A DNA stretch of 16,162 bases from FEB-35 sp050263095 (GCA_050263095.1 JBLNEW010000017.1:1-16162), one strand, 5' to 3'. Positions 7,149-16,162 are shown, counted from the stretch's first letter. Made by a program: numbers and translations. The notes: generated by a model not told the origin, from the sequence alone.

Positions 7149-9371
7149 GTGACCCGAGCCTGGCGGTTCCCGGCTGTCGTAGTCGCACTGATCCTTACCC
7201 TCCCGCCCTCCATCGTCGCTTCCGCGTCCCCCCACGACGCGGCGTTCAGGGAGGGATGGTCTCTCCTGTACGAGGAGAGGTACCCGGAGGCGAGGGCGGC
7301 GCTCCGGAAAATACCTGCGGCCGAGTTCGACCTCGGCGATTACGTCGTGTACTTCACCGGCCTGTCCCTTGCGCGCGAGGGGAACCGCGGCGACGCCGCG
7401 GCCGCGCTGGACAACCTGTTCGCCTCCTTCCCGGGCTCCCCGCTCGTTCCGTATCTTTCCCATGCGATCGCGTATGCCGCCGCCGTCGACAACGACCTTG
7501 CGTCGGCATCGGCTTATTACGGATTTTCGCGGGGGAAGCTGGCCGGCAACGGCTACAAGGCGGAAGAGGAATACGTCGCCGCCCGCCTGCTCGAAGCCGA
7601 GGGCCCGTCGGCGGCGGCCGCGGAAGCGCACCTGGAAAACTTCTCCGCCCACACGGCGCAGGAGGCGGCGGCCCTCTCCATGGAGCGGCTCCTGCAATGG
7701 CGGCGCGAGGGTAAGTGGGATGAGTGGAATTTCCCTGTCGCGCTGCACGGCAAGTTCGCCAAGGCGCTGTCGCGCGCGTCGGAAAACGGGGAGGCCAGGT
7801 CGGTCTACGTCGAGGCCCTCGGCAAGTTCCCGGCGACCGACGATTATTACACCGTCCTTCTCGATTACGCCGAGTTCCTGAGGAAGCTGGGAGACACCGC
7901 GGGTTCGAAGGCCGTGCTGGACAATGCGGCGCCGGCCGCCCCCCAGGCGTTCCGCAACGAGTTGGCCTTCCTGCGGGCGAGGGTCGACTGGAAGGCGGGG
8001 CTGCTGAAGGAAGCGCGGGAATCCCTGACTGCGATCGCCGAGGAGGGGACCGTCCGGCAGGGCACCGCGGAGCGCGCCAGGTACCTTGCAGCCTGGATCG
8101 CCGAAGATGATGGAGACTTTGACGCCGCGATCGACGCCTTCGGGAAACTGCGGCAGGCCAGGGACGACGGCCTGAGGCAGGAGGCGATCTTCCGGCACGC
8201 CTTCGGGATTTACCGGCAGAAACGGTACGCCGAGGCGATTCCCCTTTTCGAGGCGGGGGAGAAGACCGGATTCTCTACGGTGGAAAAAGCCAGGCACGCA
8301 TACTGGAAAGCGAAGGCGATCGCGGAATCGGGGCGTCAGGACGAGGGTGCAATGATTCTGTCCCGGATTTCGGCGGACCCGGGAGCCGGCCCGTACGCAC
8401 TGTTCGCCGCCAGGCTCGCCGGGAAGGATCCCTACAGGATGCTCAAGGCCCCCTCCAGCGGCGAAACCGCCGCGTGCGGGCGGGAGAAGGAAAAACTCTG
8501 GGAAAAGGTCCGCAAGGCGGGATGGAGCAGGGAGGACGCGGAGAGGATCAGGCGCGCGGAGCGGCTGATAGCCCTGGGAATCCCGGAGTACGCGGTCATG
8601 GAGGCAGGCTCCATCGGTCGCGCGGCGATCCGCGAGGCGATCGGCCTTGCCGACGGCGGGACGCCCGGCCTTGTCCGCTACCTGGCGGGAGACCTGCGGG
8701 GGGCCATCCGGGAAACGACCAACGTGGCCAACGATGCGGGCACCGTGGAACTGATCGACCGTATCCAGTATCCCCTGGCTCCGGATTACGTGGGGGACTG
8801 CGACCGGAAGAAGTCCGGGATAGATCCGCTCGTGCTCCACGCGATCATCCGCCAGGAGTCGCAGTTCCAGTTCAACGCCCTGTCGCCGGCAGGCGCGGTG
8901 GGGCTCATGCAGCTGATGCCGCGCACCGCCGCCGAAGTCGCAAGGAAAGAGAAGTTGCCCAAGCCGCGACGGAAGGACCTGCTCAAGCCGCGGGCCAATA
9001 TCGCGCTCGGGGCGGCGTACCTGTCGCGCCTCGTACGGGAATACGGCGGAGATTACCTGCGCGCGGTGGCAGCCTACAACGCAGGCGAATCGGCCGTGGC
9101 GAAGTGGTGGGCGGAATCCGGCGGAGACCCGGCGCTATTCCTCGAAAATGTGAAGTACAGGGAAACCCGCTTTTACCTGCGGAGGGTGTTCTTCAACGTT
9201 CTCCAATACTACGCGATCTATCGTCCCAGGATGTTTGCAGGCTACTTTCCCAGCGCTCCGAAAGAAGCTCCGCGAGAGCCCGGTGCCCCTTCGTCCCCAC
9301 CGACCGAAGGGACGCCCGTCGCGCCCCCGGAGCCGGCAGCATCGCCCGATAGCGGGCAACCCGGCGGTTAG
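7149..9371 (+). CDS. slt: Soluble lytic murein transglycosylase (Slt family)
   Basis: The protein has 740 residues from GTG. Residues 1-26 are a signal peptide (RxxR start, VVVALILTLPP core, cleavage after VASA); there is no lipobox Cys. Residues about 30-540 are Ala-rich helical TPR-like repeats that build the superhelical ring of Slt70-type enzymes. The catalytic C-terminal domain (about 545-690) has the general acid/base E570 in HAIIRQESQF, GLMQLMP (585-591) and AYNAGE (642-647). The motif ETRFYLRRV is also present. The enzyme cleaves the MurNAc-GlcNAc bond in the periplasm, releasing 1,6-anhydro-MurNAc products that feed recycling. A Pro/Ala/Glu-rich tail of about 40 residues follows the fold. 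That tail is encoded on the strand opposite the 3' end of nagZ. It is the only plus-strand gene in the window and is divergent from the amgK/murU operon. Confidence 0.93.
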   Translation: MTRAWRFPAVVVALILTLPPSIVASASPHDAAFREGWSLLYEERYPEARAALRKIPAAEFDLGDYVVYFTGLSLAREGNRGDAAAALDNLFASFPGSPLVPYLSHAIAYAAAVDNDLASASAYYGFSRGKLAGNGYKAEEEYVAARLLEAEGPSAAAAEAHLENFSAHTAQEAAALSMERLLQWRREGKWDEWNFPVALHGKFAKALSRASENGEARSVYVEALGKFPATDDYYTVLLDYAEFLRKLGDTAGSKAVLDNAAPAAPQAFRNELAFLRARVDWKAGLLKEARESLTAIAEEGTVRQGTAERARYLAAWIAEDDGDFDAAIDAFGKLRQARDDGLRQEAIFRHAFGIYRQKRYAEAIPLFEAGEKTGFSTVEKARHAYWKAKAIAESGRQDEGAMILSRISADPGAGPYALFAARLAGKDPYRMLKAPSSGETAACGREKEKLWEKVRKAGWSREDAERIRRAERLIALGIPEYAVMEAGSIGRAAIREAIGLADGGTPGLVRYLAGDLRGAIRETTNVANDAGTVELIDRIQYPLAPDYVGDCDRKKSGIDPLVLHAIIRQESQFQFNALSPAGAVGLMQLMPRTAAEVARKEKLPKPRRKDLLKPRANIALGAAYLSRLVREYGGDYLRAVAAYNAGESAVAKWWAESGGDPALFLENVKYRETRFYLRRVFFNVLQYYAIYRPRMFAGYFPSAPKEAPREPGAPSSPPTEGTPVAPPEPAASPDSGQPGG

Positions 9372-10338
9372 CGGCCGCCGTTATCCTCCGGAACGCGGCG
9401 CTGTCGCGCCATTCGCGGGCCAGCGCTTCCGCGGCTTCCGCCTGCTCCGTTTCCCCCCGGCACACCAGGACGGCGTCGCAACCGGCCGTAATCGCCGTCA
9501 CGGCGGCCTTCCCGGCTCCGTAATCGCGCGAGATCGCCTTCATTTCCAGAGCGTCGGAGAAGACCACCCCTCGGAACGACAGCTTCTCCCGCAGGAGGCC
9601 GGTAAGGATCCTGCCCGACATGGTGGCCGGCGCTTCACGGTCCAGCGCGGGGTAGAGAACGTGCGCGGTCATCAGGGCGGGGATCCCCGCCCGCACCGCT
9701 TCGGCGAAAGGAAATATCTCGCGGGCCAGGAGCGCCTTCCTCGACCTGCGAACGACCGGCAGCACCTCGTGCGAGTCGGCGTCGGTGCCGCCGTGGCCGG
9801 GGAAGTGCTTCCCGACGGGAAGAACGCCGCGGGAAAGGGACCCTCGAAAGAACGCTATTCCGAGCCGCGCGACAGTCGCGCGGTCGCTCCCGAGAGCCCT
9901 GTCGCCTATCACGGGGTTGCGCGGATTGCTGTCTACGTCCAGGACGGGAGCGAAGTTGACGTCGATCCCCACGGCGGACAGCTCCTCGGCCAGGACGGCG
10001 CCGGCCGCTTCGGCGGCCCGCTCCGCGTGGCAGCAAAAAAGGGAATAGCTTCGTGCCGGAGGGAATCGCGTGAACCCGGGGTCCTTGAGCCTAGTGACCC
10101 TGCCGCCTTCCTGGTCGATGGCGATAAGGGGCGACGGGCGCCCTTTCCCCGACGCCGCCCGGATCTCGCGGCAAAGCTCCTTCACCTGGCGGGGGCCTTC
10201 GAGGTTGCGTGAGAAAAGGACGACGCCTCCCGCCGTTCCGTCCCGGAGCTGCGCGGCAAGCGCCGAAGGCACCGACTTCCCCTCGAATCCTGCCATCAAG
10301 AACGGACCGCGCCCGCTTCCCTTTTGCATGAGCGTCAT
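9193..10338 (-). CDS. nagZ: Beta-N-acetylhexosaminidase NagZ (glycoside hydrolase family 3)
   Basis: The protein has 381 residues; NagZ is usually about 340, and the excess is a non-conserved basic C-terminal tail (about 340-381). The GH3 hallmarks are IAIDQEGGRVTRL (73-85), NFAPVLDVD (128-136) and KHFPGHG (177-183). The catalytic Asp-His dyad is D188 and H190 in ADSH, and the nucleophile is D262 in VVFSDALEM. No signal peptide is seen, so the enzyme is cytoplasmic and removes GlcNAc from imported GlcNAc-anhydroMurNAc-peptides. No strong Shine-Dalgarno box is visible before ATG 10338 (ATG 10329 is an alternative). The start lies 12 bases after the P-type ATPase stop, which suggests translation from a shared message. 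The 3' end overlaps slt convergently by 179 bp. Confidence 0.93.
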   Translation of the reverse strand: MTLMQKGSGRGPFLMAGFEGKSVPSALAAQLRDGTAGGVVLFSRNLEGPRQVKELCREIRAASGKGRPSPLIAIDQEGGRVTRLKDPGFTRFPPARSYSLFCCHAERAAEAAGAVLAEELSAVGIDVNFAPVLDVDSNPRNPVIGDRALGSDRATVARLGIAFFRGSLSRGVLPVGKHFPGHGGTDADSHEVLPVVRRSRKALLAREIFPFAEAVRAGIPALMTAHVLYPALDREAPATMSGRILTGLLREKLSFRGVVFSDALEMKAISRDYGAGKAAVTAITAGCDAVLVCRGETEQAEAAEALAREWRDSAAFRRITAAANRRVARYRAMLPAPGARRASLRSVGTKGHRALAELLSERWESSLQTSWDDRSRSIGER

Positions 10339-10350
10339 GACGTCAGCACT

Positions 10351-13029
10351 CTAGCATGCCGGGTCCGTCCCGAGCCACCCCTTGCGCAGCGCCCACTTTG
10401 CGGCCTCGAGCACCGGGAATACCGTAAGCGCCGCCGGGAGGACGACGAGCCAGTTGCCGGCGCCAAGAGAAAACGTTCCGAAAGGTTCATGAAGCGCGGG
10501 CACGTATACGATCGCGGCGAGCAGCAGGAGCTCCCAGGCCACCGCCAGGTTCAGCCAGCGGTTCGCGAACGGGCGCTGGAATATCGAATGGCGCTCGGAA
10601 CGGAAAATGTAGGCCTTGAAAAACTGGATGAGCACCAGCGACACGAACGTCATCGTGACCGCCTCGGCGGCCTTCAGGCCCGATCGCAGCGCCCAGGCAA
10701 AAATGAAGAAGTTGACCGCCGTCGACCAGAGCCCGCCGAGCGCCATCAGGCTCACCACTTGCCTGGACAGGATGCCCGTTCCCGGCTTGCGGGGCTCGCG
10801 CCGCATGAGGTCCGGCTCGTACGGGTCCACCGCGAGCGCAAGCGCCGGAAAGCCGTCCGTGGCCAGGTTGACGTAGAGGATCTGCACCGCCGTGAGCGGA
10901 AGGGGCAGACCCGCCGCCATCGTGGCGGCAATGAGCCCTATTTCCCCCAGGTTCGAGGAAAGGAGGTACATCAGGTACTTCTTGATGTTGTCGAATATGG
11001 CGCGCCCTTCGCGGACGGCCGCGACTATCGACGCGAAGTTGTCGTCGGCGAGCGTCATGGCGGCGGCCTCCCTCGCGACATCGGTGCCGGAAATGCCCAT
11101 GGCCACGCCGATGTCCGCTTTCTTGAGGGCCGGCGCGTCGTTGACCCCGTCGCCGGTCATGGCCACGATGTGACCCCGCCCCTGGAGCGTAGAGACGATG
11201 CGCAGCTTGTGCGCCGGCGAGACGCGGGCGAAGACGTCGATCGACTCGACGTTTCCGTCGAAATCCGCGTCCGTCATGGCGTCGATTTCCGCGCCGGTCG
11301 CCACCCGGCCTTCCCGCAGCAGCCCGAGCTCCCGTGCGATCGCGCAGGCCGTGGCCGGATGGTCGCCCGTGATCATCACGGGGCGGATGCCCGCCTGGCG
11401 GCAAGTTTCTATCGAGGGCCCGGCTTCCGGGCGCGGAGGATCCATCATTCCGAAAAGCCCGAGGAACGTCATCTCCCGTTCCGCATCCATGAGGGAGCCC
11501 GCCTTCCGCTGCGAGACCGCAAGCACCCTCATCGCGCGGTCCGCCATGTCTTGGGCAGCGGACAGGATTTCGGCGCGCCCCTGCTCGGTCAGAAGCTCGT
11601 CCCCACGAACGGTTTTCCATTGCGTGCAGGATCCGAGGATGATCTCCGGCGCTCCCTTGGAGAAGGCGTACGGGCCGCCTTCCGTGTCGTGCAGCGTCGT
11701 CATCCTTTTCCGCTCCGGGCTGAAGGGGATTTCGTTCCGGCGCGGGCTGACCGCTTCAAGCTCGGCCTTCCGGAAACCGCCCTTGGCCGAGGCGACGACC
11801 AGCGCCGCTTCGGTCGGGTCCCCCTTGGGGGCCCAGCGTCCGCTTGCCGGGTCGAGCGCGAGGTCGGCGTCCGAGCACAGTGCCGCCGCCCGCAGGAGCG
11901 ATGATAGAGGCACGTCGGGATCGATCGGCCTGCCGTCCCTCATGAACGATCCGCCCGGATCGTATCCGGCCCCGGTGACGTCCAGGCGCCTGCCCCCGGC
12001 GTGAATCTCGCGCACTGTCATCTCGCCGGTCGTGAGAGTCCCCGTCTTGTCGGAGCAGATCACGGTGGCGCATCCGAGCGTTTCGACGGTCGGAAGCCGG
12101 CGGATGAGGGCGTTTTTTCTCGCCATTAGCCTGGCGCCGATCGCGAGAGAGATCGTGACGACCGCCGGCAGCGCCTCCGGGACCGCCGCGACCGCGAACG
12201 CAATGCCGAACAGGAGCATCTGCCCCAACGGCTCTCCCCTGATCAGCCCGGCCGCCACGATGGCCCCGACGATCGCCAGGGAAGCGCGCGCGAGAGTCCT
12301 TCCCAGGGAGTCCATCTGCAGCTCAAGCGGAGTCCGCGGCGCGGCGACGGTTCCAAGGAGAGCCCCGATCTTTCCGACCTCGGTCCGGCGCCCCGTGGCG
12401 ACGACCACGGCGCAGCCCCGCCCGCGCGCGACCGCGGTGGAGGAAAAGACCAGGTTCCGCCGGTCTCCCGCGGCGGCCCGTTCCTCCTCGATCGCATCGG
12501 CATGTTTTTCGGCCGGGGAGGATTCCCCCGTGAGGATCGCCTCGTCCATCTCCAGGTTCACGGCGTCGAGCAGGCGTCCGTCCGCGGGGACGATGTCCCC
12601 GGCGGCCAGGACGATAACGTCCCCGGCCACGACTTCACGGGCCGGGATTTTTCGCTCTTCACCGCCGCGGACGACGGTGGCGGCTGGGGCCGACATCCGC
12701 CGCAGCGCATCGAGCGCCCGGTCGGCCCGGTACTCCTGGACGAATCCGAGCGCCACCGTGAAGAACGCGATCGCGGAGATGGCCGACGCCTCCAGAAATT
12801 GGCCAAGGACGAAGGACAGCGCGATCGCGGCGAGAAGGATGAGTATCAGGGCGCTTTTGAGCTGGCGAAGGAGTATCTTCCACGCGGTGGACGGGGCGGC
12901 GGACGGAAGTTCGTTCGCGCCGTCCAGCGCCAGGCGCCGACCGGCTTCGGCGAGGGAAAGCCCCGCTGCCGCGTCGGAGCGGAGCCGGTCTACCGCCTCT
13001 GCCGCGCCGATCGTGTGCCAGGAGCTCAC
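10351..13029 (-). CDS. P2-type cation-transporting ATPase (Ca2+/SERCA-like)
   Basis: The protein has 892 residues and a GTG start, with GGGAGGT six bases upstream. An N-terminal cation-ATPase domain (about 5-70) is followed by the actuator with TGES (167-170) and the phosphorylation site DKTGT (D327). Nucleotide-binding motifs KGDPTE (402-407) and KGAPE (458-462) come next, then MITGD (552-556) and the hinge TGDGVND (625-631), with about ten membrane helices overall. Ion-site residues by alignment to SERCA from memory: M4 PEALP with E285; M5 N693 and E696; M6 N721, T724 and D725; M8 Q802 where SERCA has E908. This fits Ca2+ export, perhaps with one full site; Mn2+ or Na+ cannot be excluded. 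It sits between the sugar permeases (19-base gap) and nagZ (12-base gap), so co-transcription is likely although the functional link is unclear. Confidence 0.92.
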   Translation of the reverse strand: MSSWHTIGAAEAVDRLRSDAAAGLSLAEAGRRLALDGANELPSAAPSTAWKILLRQLKSALILILLAAIALSFVLGQFLEASAISAIAFFTVALGFVQEYRADRALDALRRMSAPAATVVRGGEERKIPAREVVAGDVIVLAAGDIVPADGRLLDAVNLEMDEAILTGESSPAEKHADAIEEERAAAGDRRNLVFSSTAVARGRGCAVVVATGRRTEVGKIGALLGTVAAPRTPLELQMDSLGRTLARASLAIVGAIVAAGLIRGEPLGQMLLFGIAFAVAAVPEALPAVVTISLAIGARLMARKNALIRRLPTVETLGCATVICSDKTGTLTTGEMTVREIHAGGRRLDVTGAGYDPGGSFMRDGRPIDPDVPLSSLLRAAALCSDADLALDPASGRWAPKGDPTEAALVVASAKGGFRKAELEAVSPRRNEIPFSPERKRMTTLHDTEGGPYAFSKGAPEIILGSCTQWKTVRGDELLTEQGRAEILSAAQDMADRAMRVLAVSQRKAGSLMDAEREMTFLGLFGMMDPPRPEAGPSIETCRQAGIRPVMITGDHPATACAIARELGLLREGRVATGAEIDAMTDADFDGNVESIDVFARVSPAHKLRIVSTLQGRGHIVAMTGDGVNDAPALKKADIGVAMGISGTDVAREAAAMTLADDNFASIVAAVREGRAIFDNIKKYLMYLLSSNLGEIGLIAATMAAGLPLPLTAVQILYVNLATDGFPALALAVDPYEPDLMRREPRKPGTGILSRQVVSLMALGGLWSTAVNFFIFAWALRSGLKAAEAVTMTFVSLVLIQFFKAYIFRSERHSIFQRPFANRWLNLAVAWELLLLAAIVYVPALHEPFGTFSLGAGNWLVVLPAALTVFPVLEAAKWALRKGWLGTDPAC

Positions 13030-13035
13030 TCGGGG

Positions 13036-13042
13036 ACCTCCC
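13036..13042 (-). promoter_or_regulatory. Ribosome binding site of the P-type ATPase
   Basis: GGGAGGT on the minus strand, followed by CCCCGA and GTG at 13029. It lies just after the permease stop (13049) and decides the GTG start. Confidence 0.65.
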
Positions 13043-13048
13043 GGCCCG

Positions 13049-13891
13049 CTACTTAACTGCCCCCATGGTGAACCCGGCGATGAACCTGTCGAGGAAGAAG
13101 GTGTAGACGACGGAAACGGGAATGCTCGCGATGAGCGCCCCCGCCATCAGGGGCCCCCACTGGAAGACGTCCCCGCGCACCAGTTCGGTCGGGACGCCGA
13201 TGGAGACGGTCTTCTTGACCGACATCGAGATGAAGGTGAGCGCATAGATGAACTCGTGCATGGAGAGCGTGAATGCGAACACGACGATAGTCAAGAGGCC
13301 CGATATCGAAAGCGGGAGGACCACCTTGGCCATCGCCCCGAACCTGGACAGCCCGTCCACCATGGCCTGCTCCTCGATGTCCTTGGGAATCGTCTTGAAG
13401 AAGCCCATGAGCAGCCACGTGCAGAAGGGTATGGTGAAAGTCGGGTAGACGAGGATCAGCGACCAGAGCGACTCCTGGAGCCCGAAGGCGGAGACGAACC
13501 GCGAGAGGGGGATGAACAGTATCGTCGGCGGTACGAGATAGGTGATGAATATGCCGATCCCCAGCGTCTCTCCCCAGCCCCTTGCCCAACGCGCCAGGCT
13601 GTATGCCGCGGGCACTGCCACGATCAAGGTGATCGCGACCACGGCGACGCCGACGAGAAAAGTGTTCAGCAGGTACGTAACGTAGTGCGTGTCGAAGATC
13701 AGCAGCCGCAGGTGGTCCAGGGTGGGCGGTTCGTTGAACAGGAACGGGTTGGCGAGCGGGTTGTACAGGTCGTGGTCCCGCTTGAACATCGCGATGACCA
13801 TCCAGTAGAACGGGAACACGGCGAAGGATGCGAATGCGACGACCAGGGCGTAAAGGCCGCCCCGGGATGCAAGTTTCCGGATTCCGCTCAT
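13049..13891 (-). CDS. Sugar ABC transporter permease, MalG type
   Basis: The protein has 280 residues and six predicted membrane helices (about 12-36, 72-98, 108-130, 140-165, 196-220, 246-268). The cytoplasmic EAA loop at about 173-193 (EEQAMVDGLSRFG) docks on the ATPase subunit. The protein ends with the DRFIAGFTMGAVK signature common in MalG/SugB-like carbohydrate permeases. ATG 13891 follows the upstream permease stop by 9 bases, with GAGGT in front overlapping that stop. It pairs with the MalF-type permease to form the inner-membrane channel. The transported sugar cannot be read from the sequence. Confidence 0.92.
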   Translation of the reverse strand: MSGIRKLASRGGLYALVVAFASFAVFPFYWMVIAMFKRDHDLYNPLANPFLFNEPPTLDHLRLLIFDTHYVTYLLNTFLVGVAVVAITLIVAVPAAYSLARWARGWGETLGIGIFITYLVPPTILFIPLSRFVSAFGLQESLWSLILVYPTFTIPFCTWLLMGFFKTIPKDIEEQAMVDGLSRFGAMAKVVLPLSISGLLTIVVFAFTLSMHEFIYALTFISMSVKKTVSIGVPTELVRGDVFQWGPLMAGALIASIPVSVVYTFFLDRFIAGFTMGAVK

Positions 13892-13900
13892 GTCGTCACC

Positions 13901-14851
13901 TCATGTGACCTCGGCCCGCCGGGCCATGCGCAGCATCAGCGCGGCGACGCCGGCGAGGACGGGGAAGAGAAACAGGGAGATGGCCGCGCCCTGCGCCAGG
14001 TCTCCGCCCTCGACTCCGCGGAAGAAGGTCCAGGTGGACAGAACCTGGGTGGCGTGCACCGGCCCCCCCCGCGTCAGGACGTACACGACCGTCATGTCGG
14101 TGAACGTGAAGACGAGCCCGAACAGGAATGCGATGCCGATGATGGGCAGCGTCAGCGGGATGGTAATCTCCAGCGTTTTGCGCCACCCGGTCGCGCCGTC
14201 GACCTCGGCCGCCTCGAGCAGCTCCCTGGATATGGAGCTTAAGCCCGCAAGCTGGATGACGGTCGCCAGCGGAAGCAGCCGCCACACGTGGACCAGCACC
14301 ACCGAGGCCATGGCCAGGACGGGCTCGCCCAGCCAATACAGGTTCGCCATCGGTCCCAGGGGGTCGCCCGGCGCGCCCAGGAGCCCGGCCCACCTGAGGA
14401 GCCAGTCGATCGGGCTGAATATCGAATCGAGCATCCAGAGCCACCCGATGGTACCGAGGGCGATCGGGGCCGTCCAGGGCAGCATGACTATGAACCGCGC
14501 AAGCCATTTCCCCCTGAAATCCTTCATGAGGGCCATGGCGAGGATCCTGGACAGCACGATCACGAGGGTCTGGGAGACGAGAGCGAACACGACGGTGTTC
14601 TTCAGGGAGAGCCGGAATACCGGGTCGTTGAAAACCTCCCGGTAGTTGTGCAGGCCGACGAAGTCGACGCTGGGATCCCCGGTCGTCACGTCGCTCACGC
14701 TGTAGGCGATGGCCATCACGAAAGGGATCCCGATCAACGCCACGATATAGGCGATCGCCGGGGCGATCATGAGCCGGGCGAGCAGCCCCTGGCGGTCCCC
14801 GATGCCCGCGTGCGCGGATTCGGACGGTAACAGCGCGGCCGCTCCCTCCAT
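13901..14851 (-). CDS. Sugar ABC transporter permease, MalF type
   Basis: The protein has 316 residues from ATG 14851. The cytoplasmic N-terminus is followed by helices near 24-50, 84-108, 120-142, 172-200, 232-256 and 288-308. The EAA loop is at about 210-233 (ELLEAAEVDGATGWRKTLEI). ATG 14851 has AAGG only two bases upstream. An in-frame TTG at 14863 has GGAGGG nine bases upstream and would overlap the ATPase stop as TTGA, so the true start may be four codons earlier. Reading further upstream in this frame only crosses the ATPase gene out of phase. The family is that of MalF/SugA carbohydrate permeases. Confidence 0.9.
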   Translation of the reverse strand: MEGAAALLPSESAHAGIGDRQGLLARLMIAPAIAYIVALIGIPFVMAIAYSVSDVTTGDPSVDFVGLHNYREVFNDPVFRLSLKNTVVFALVSQTLVIVLSRILAMALMKDFRGKWLARFIVMLPWTAPIALGTIGWLWMLDSIFSPIDWLLRWAGLLGAPGDPLGPMANLYWLGEPVLAMASVVLVHVWRLLPLATVIQLAGLSSISRELLEAAEVDGATGWRKTLEITIPLTLPIIGIAFLFGLVFTFTDMTVVYVLTRGGPVHATQVLSTWTFFRGVEGGDLAQGAAISLFLFPVLAGVAALMLRMARRAEVT

Positions 14852-14859
14852 GACCTTGT

Positions 14860-15897
<1,038 letters not shown>

Positions 15898-15953
15898 CGT
15901 TACGGACGCCCTCCGTTGGTTTTCGTTATGGTTACAGCAGGCGGTTCGCACGC

Positions 15954-15987
15954 GCGGCGGGGGCGTGAAGATTCCGGCCCCCGCCGC
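15954..15987 (-). promoter_or_regulatory. Perfect 11-bp GC stem-loop between binding-protein and ATPase genes
   Basis: GCGGCGGGGGC (15954-15964) pairs perfectly with GCCCCCGCCGC (15977-15987) around a 12-base loop, 16 bases behind the binding-protein stop. No T run follows on the minus strand, so a standalone Rho-independent terminator is unlikely. Such hairpins after binding-protein genes typically stabilise the upstream message, so that more binding protein than transporter is made; that role is inferred here. The rest of the 105-base gap holds only the ATPase ribosome binding site. Confidence 0.65.
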
Positions 15988-16002
15988 ATCGCTTGTTTCG
16001 CT

Positions 16003-16162
16003 TTATGTTTTTCCGCCGACCAGCCCCTTCTCGCGCCACTTCTTGAAGATCGACTTGATCTGGGCCTCGGCCTGCGCCACGGTGGTTTCAGCCTTGGTCC
16101 CCCGTGCGGCGCCGGCGAACATGTTCGGGATTATGAAGGTTGAGAAGACTTCACCGACCGCC
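16003..16162 (-). CDS. C-terminal end of a sugar ABC solute-binding protein (partial)
   Basis: Only the last 52 complete codons are inside the window, ending at TAA 16005-16003. The visible residues include VFSTFIIPNMFAGAARG, then an amphipathic helix (TTVAQAEAQIKSIFKKWREK) ending LVGGKT. This is typical of the final helix of family 1 extracellular binding proteins. It comes first in a set with the ATPase and two permeases, which supports the call. The gene starts to the right of the window. Confidence 0.75.
   Translation of the reverse strand, partial: AVGEVFSTFIIPNMFAGAARGTKAETTVAQAEAQIKSIFKKWREKGLVGGKT

Noticed and set aside
7071..8840. Minus-strand open frame (589 codons) opposite the lytic transglycosylase
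   Set aside because: Arg/Gly/Pro-rich reading with no recognisable domain; the plus-strand frame has a signal peptide and catalytic motifs.
10324..11904. Long plus-strand open frame (526 codons) opposite the P-type ATPase
   Set aside because: Arg/Gly/His-rich composition without any domain, fully inside a convincing conserved gene on the other strand; a normal by-product of high GC.
14063..14070. Run of eight C inside the MalF-type permease as a possible frameshift
   Set aside because: The frame is intact and conserved on both sides of the run, so there is no sign of a shift.
12032..14242. Long plus-strand open frame (736 codons) across the ATPase and permease genes
   Set aside because: It spans two unrelated conserved genes antisense and has low-complexity Arg/Ser/Ala and Asp/Glu/Arg composition with no motif.

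Overview
The window is GC-rich, densely coded and entirely chromosomal in character. I see no insertion sequence, integrase, tRNA, rRNA or CRISPR array. The organism is most likely a Gram-negative, high-GC bacterium. Evidence for this is a periplasmic Slt-type lytic transglycosylase, an AmgK/MurU-like cell-wall recycling pair, and a CHASE2 cyclase followed by a secreted FecR/TPR protein. That last combination is familiar from Deltaproteobacteria-type (Desulfobacterota/Geobacter-like) genomes. The lineage is an inference, not something the sequence proves.

Layout, left to right. (1) 1-4087, minus strand: a CHASE2 transmembrane class III nucleotide cyclase (4087-1832), then a secreted FecR-domain plus TPR protein (1813-1) that runs off the left edge. 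The second gene starts directly behind a run of nine G. (2) 4088-4239: a 152-base gap, relatively AT-rich, that probably holds the cyclase promoter. (3) 4240-7074, minus strand: a three-gene operon of a sugar-phosphate isomerase/epimerase-like TIM barrel, an AmgK-like sugar kinase, and a MurU-like nucleotidyltransferase with a left-handed beta-helix tail. The first two are 4 bases apart; the last two overlap by ATGA. (4) 7075-7148: a short divergent promoter region. (5) 7149-9371, plus strand: an exported soluble lytic transglycosylase, the only plus-strand gene. (6) 9193-16162, minus strand: a tight directon made of a truncated solute-binding protein, MalK-type ATPase, two sugar permeases, a P2-type cation ATPase and cytoplasmic NagZ. 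The 3' ends of nagZ and slt overlap by 179 bp, tail to tail.

How the genes may work together. Slt cuts murein to anhydro-muropeptides. NagZ removes the GlcNAc. AmgK phosphorylates the anomeric carbon of MurNAc, and MurU makes UDP-MurNAc. These four activities are all encoded between 4240 and 10338, so the middle of the window reads as a peptidoglycan-recycling neighbourhood. AnmK, MupP, AmpD and AmpG are not in the window. The epimerase-like gene at the head of the amgK/murU operon, and the ABC sugar importer and cation pump transcribed ahead of nagZ, are the unexplained partners and the most interesting part of the window.
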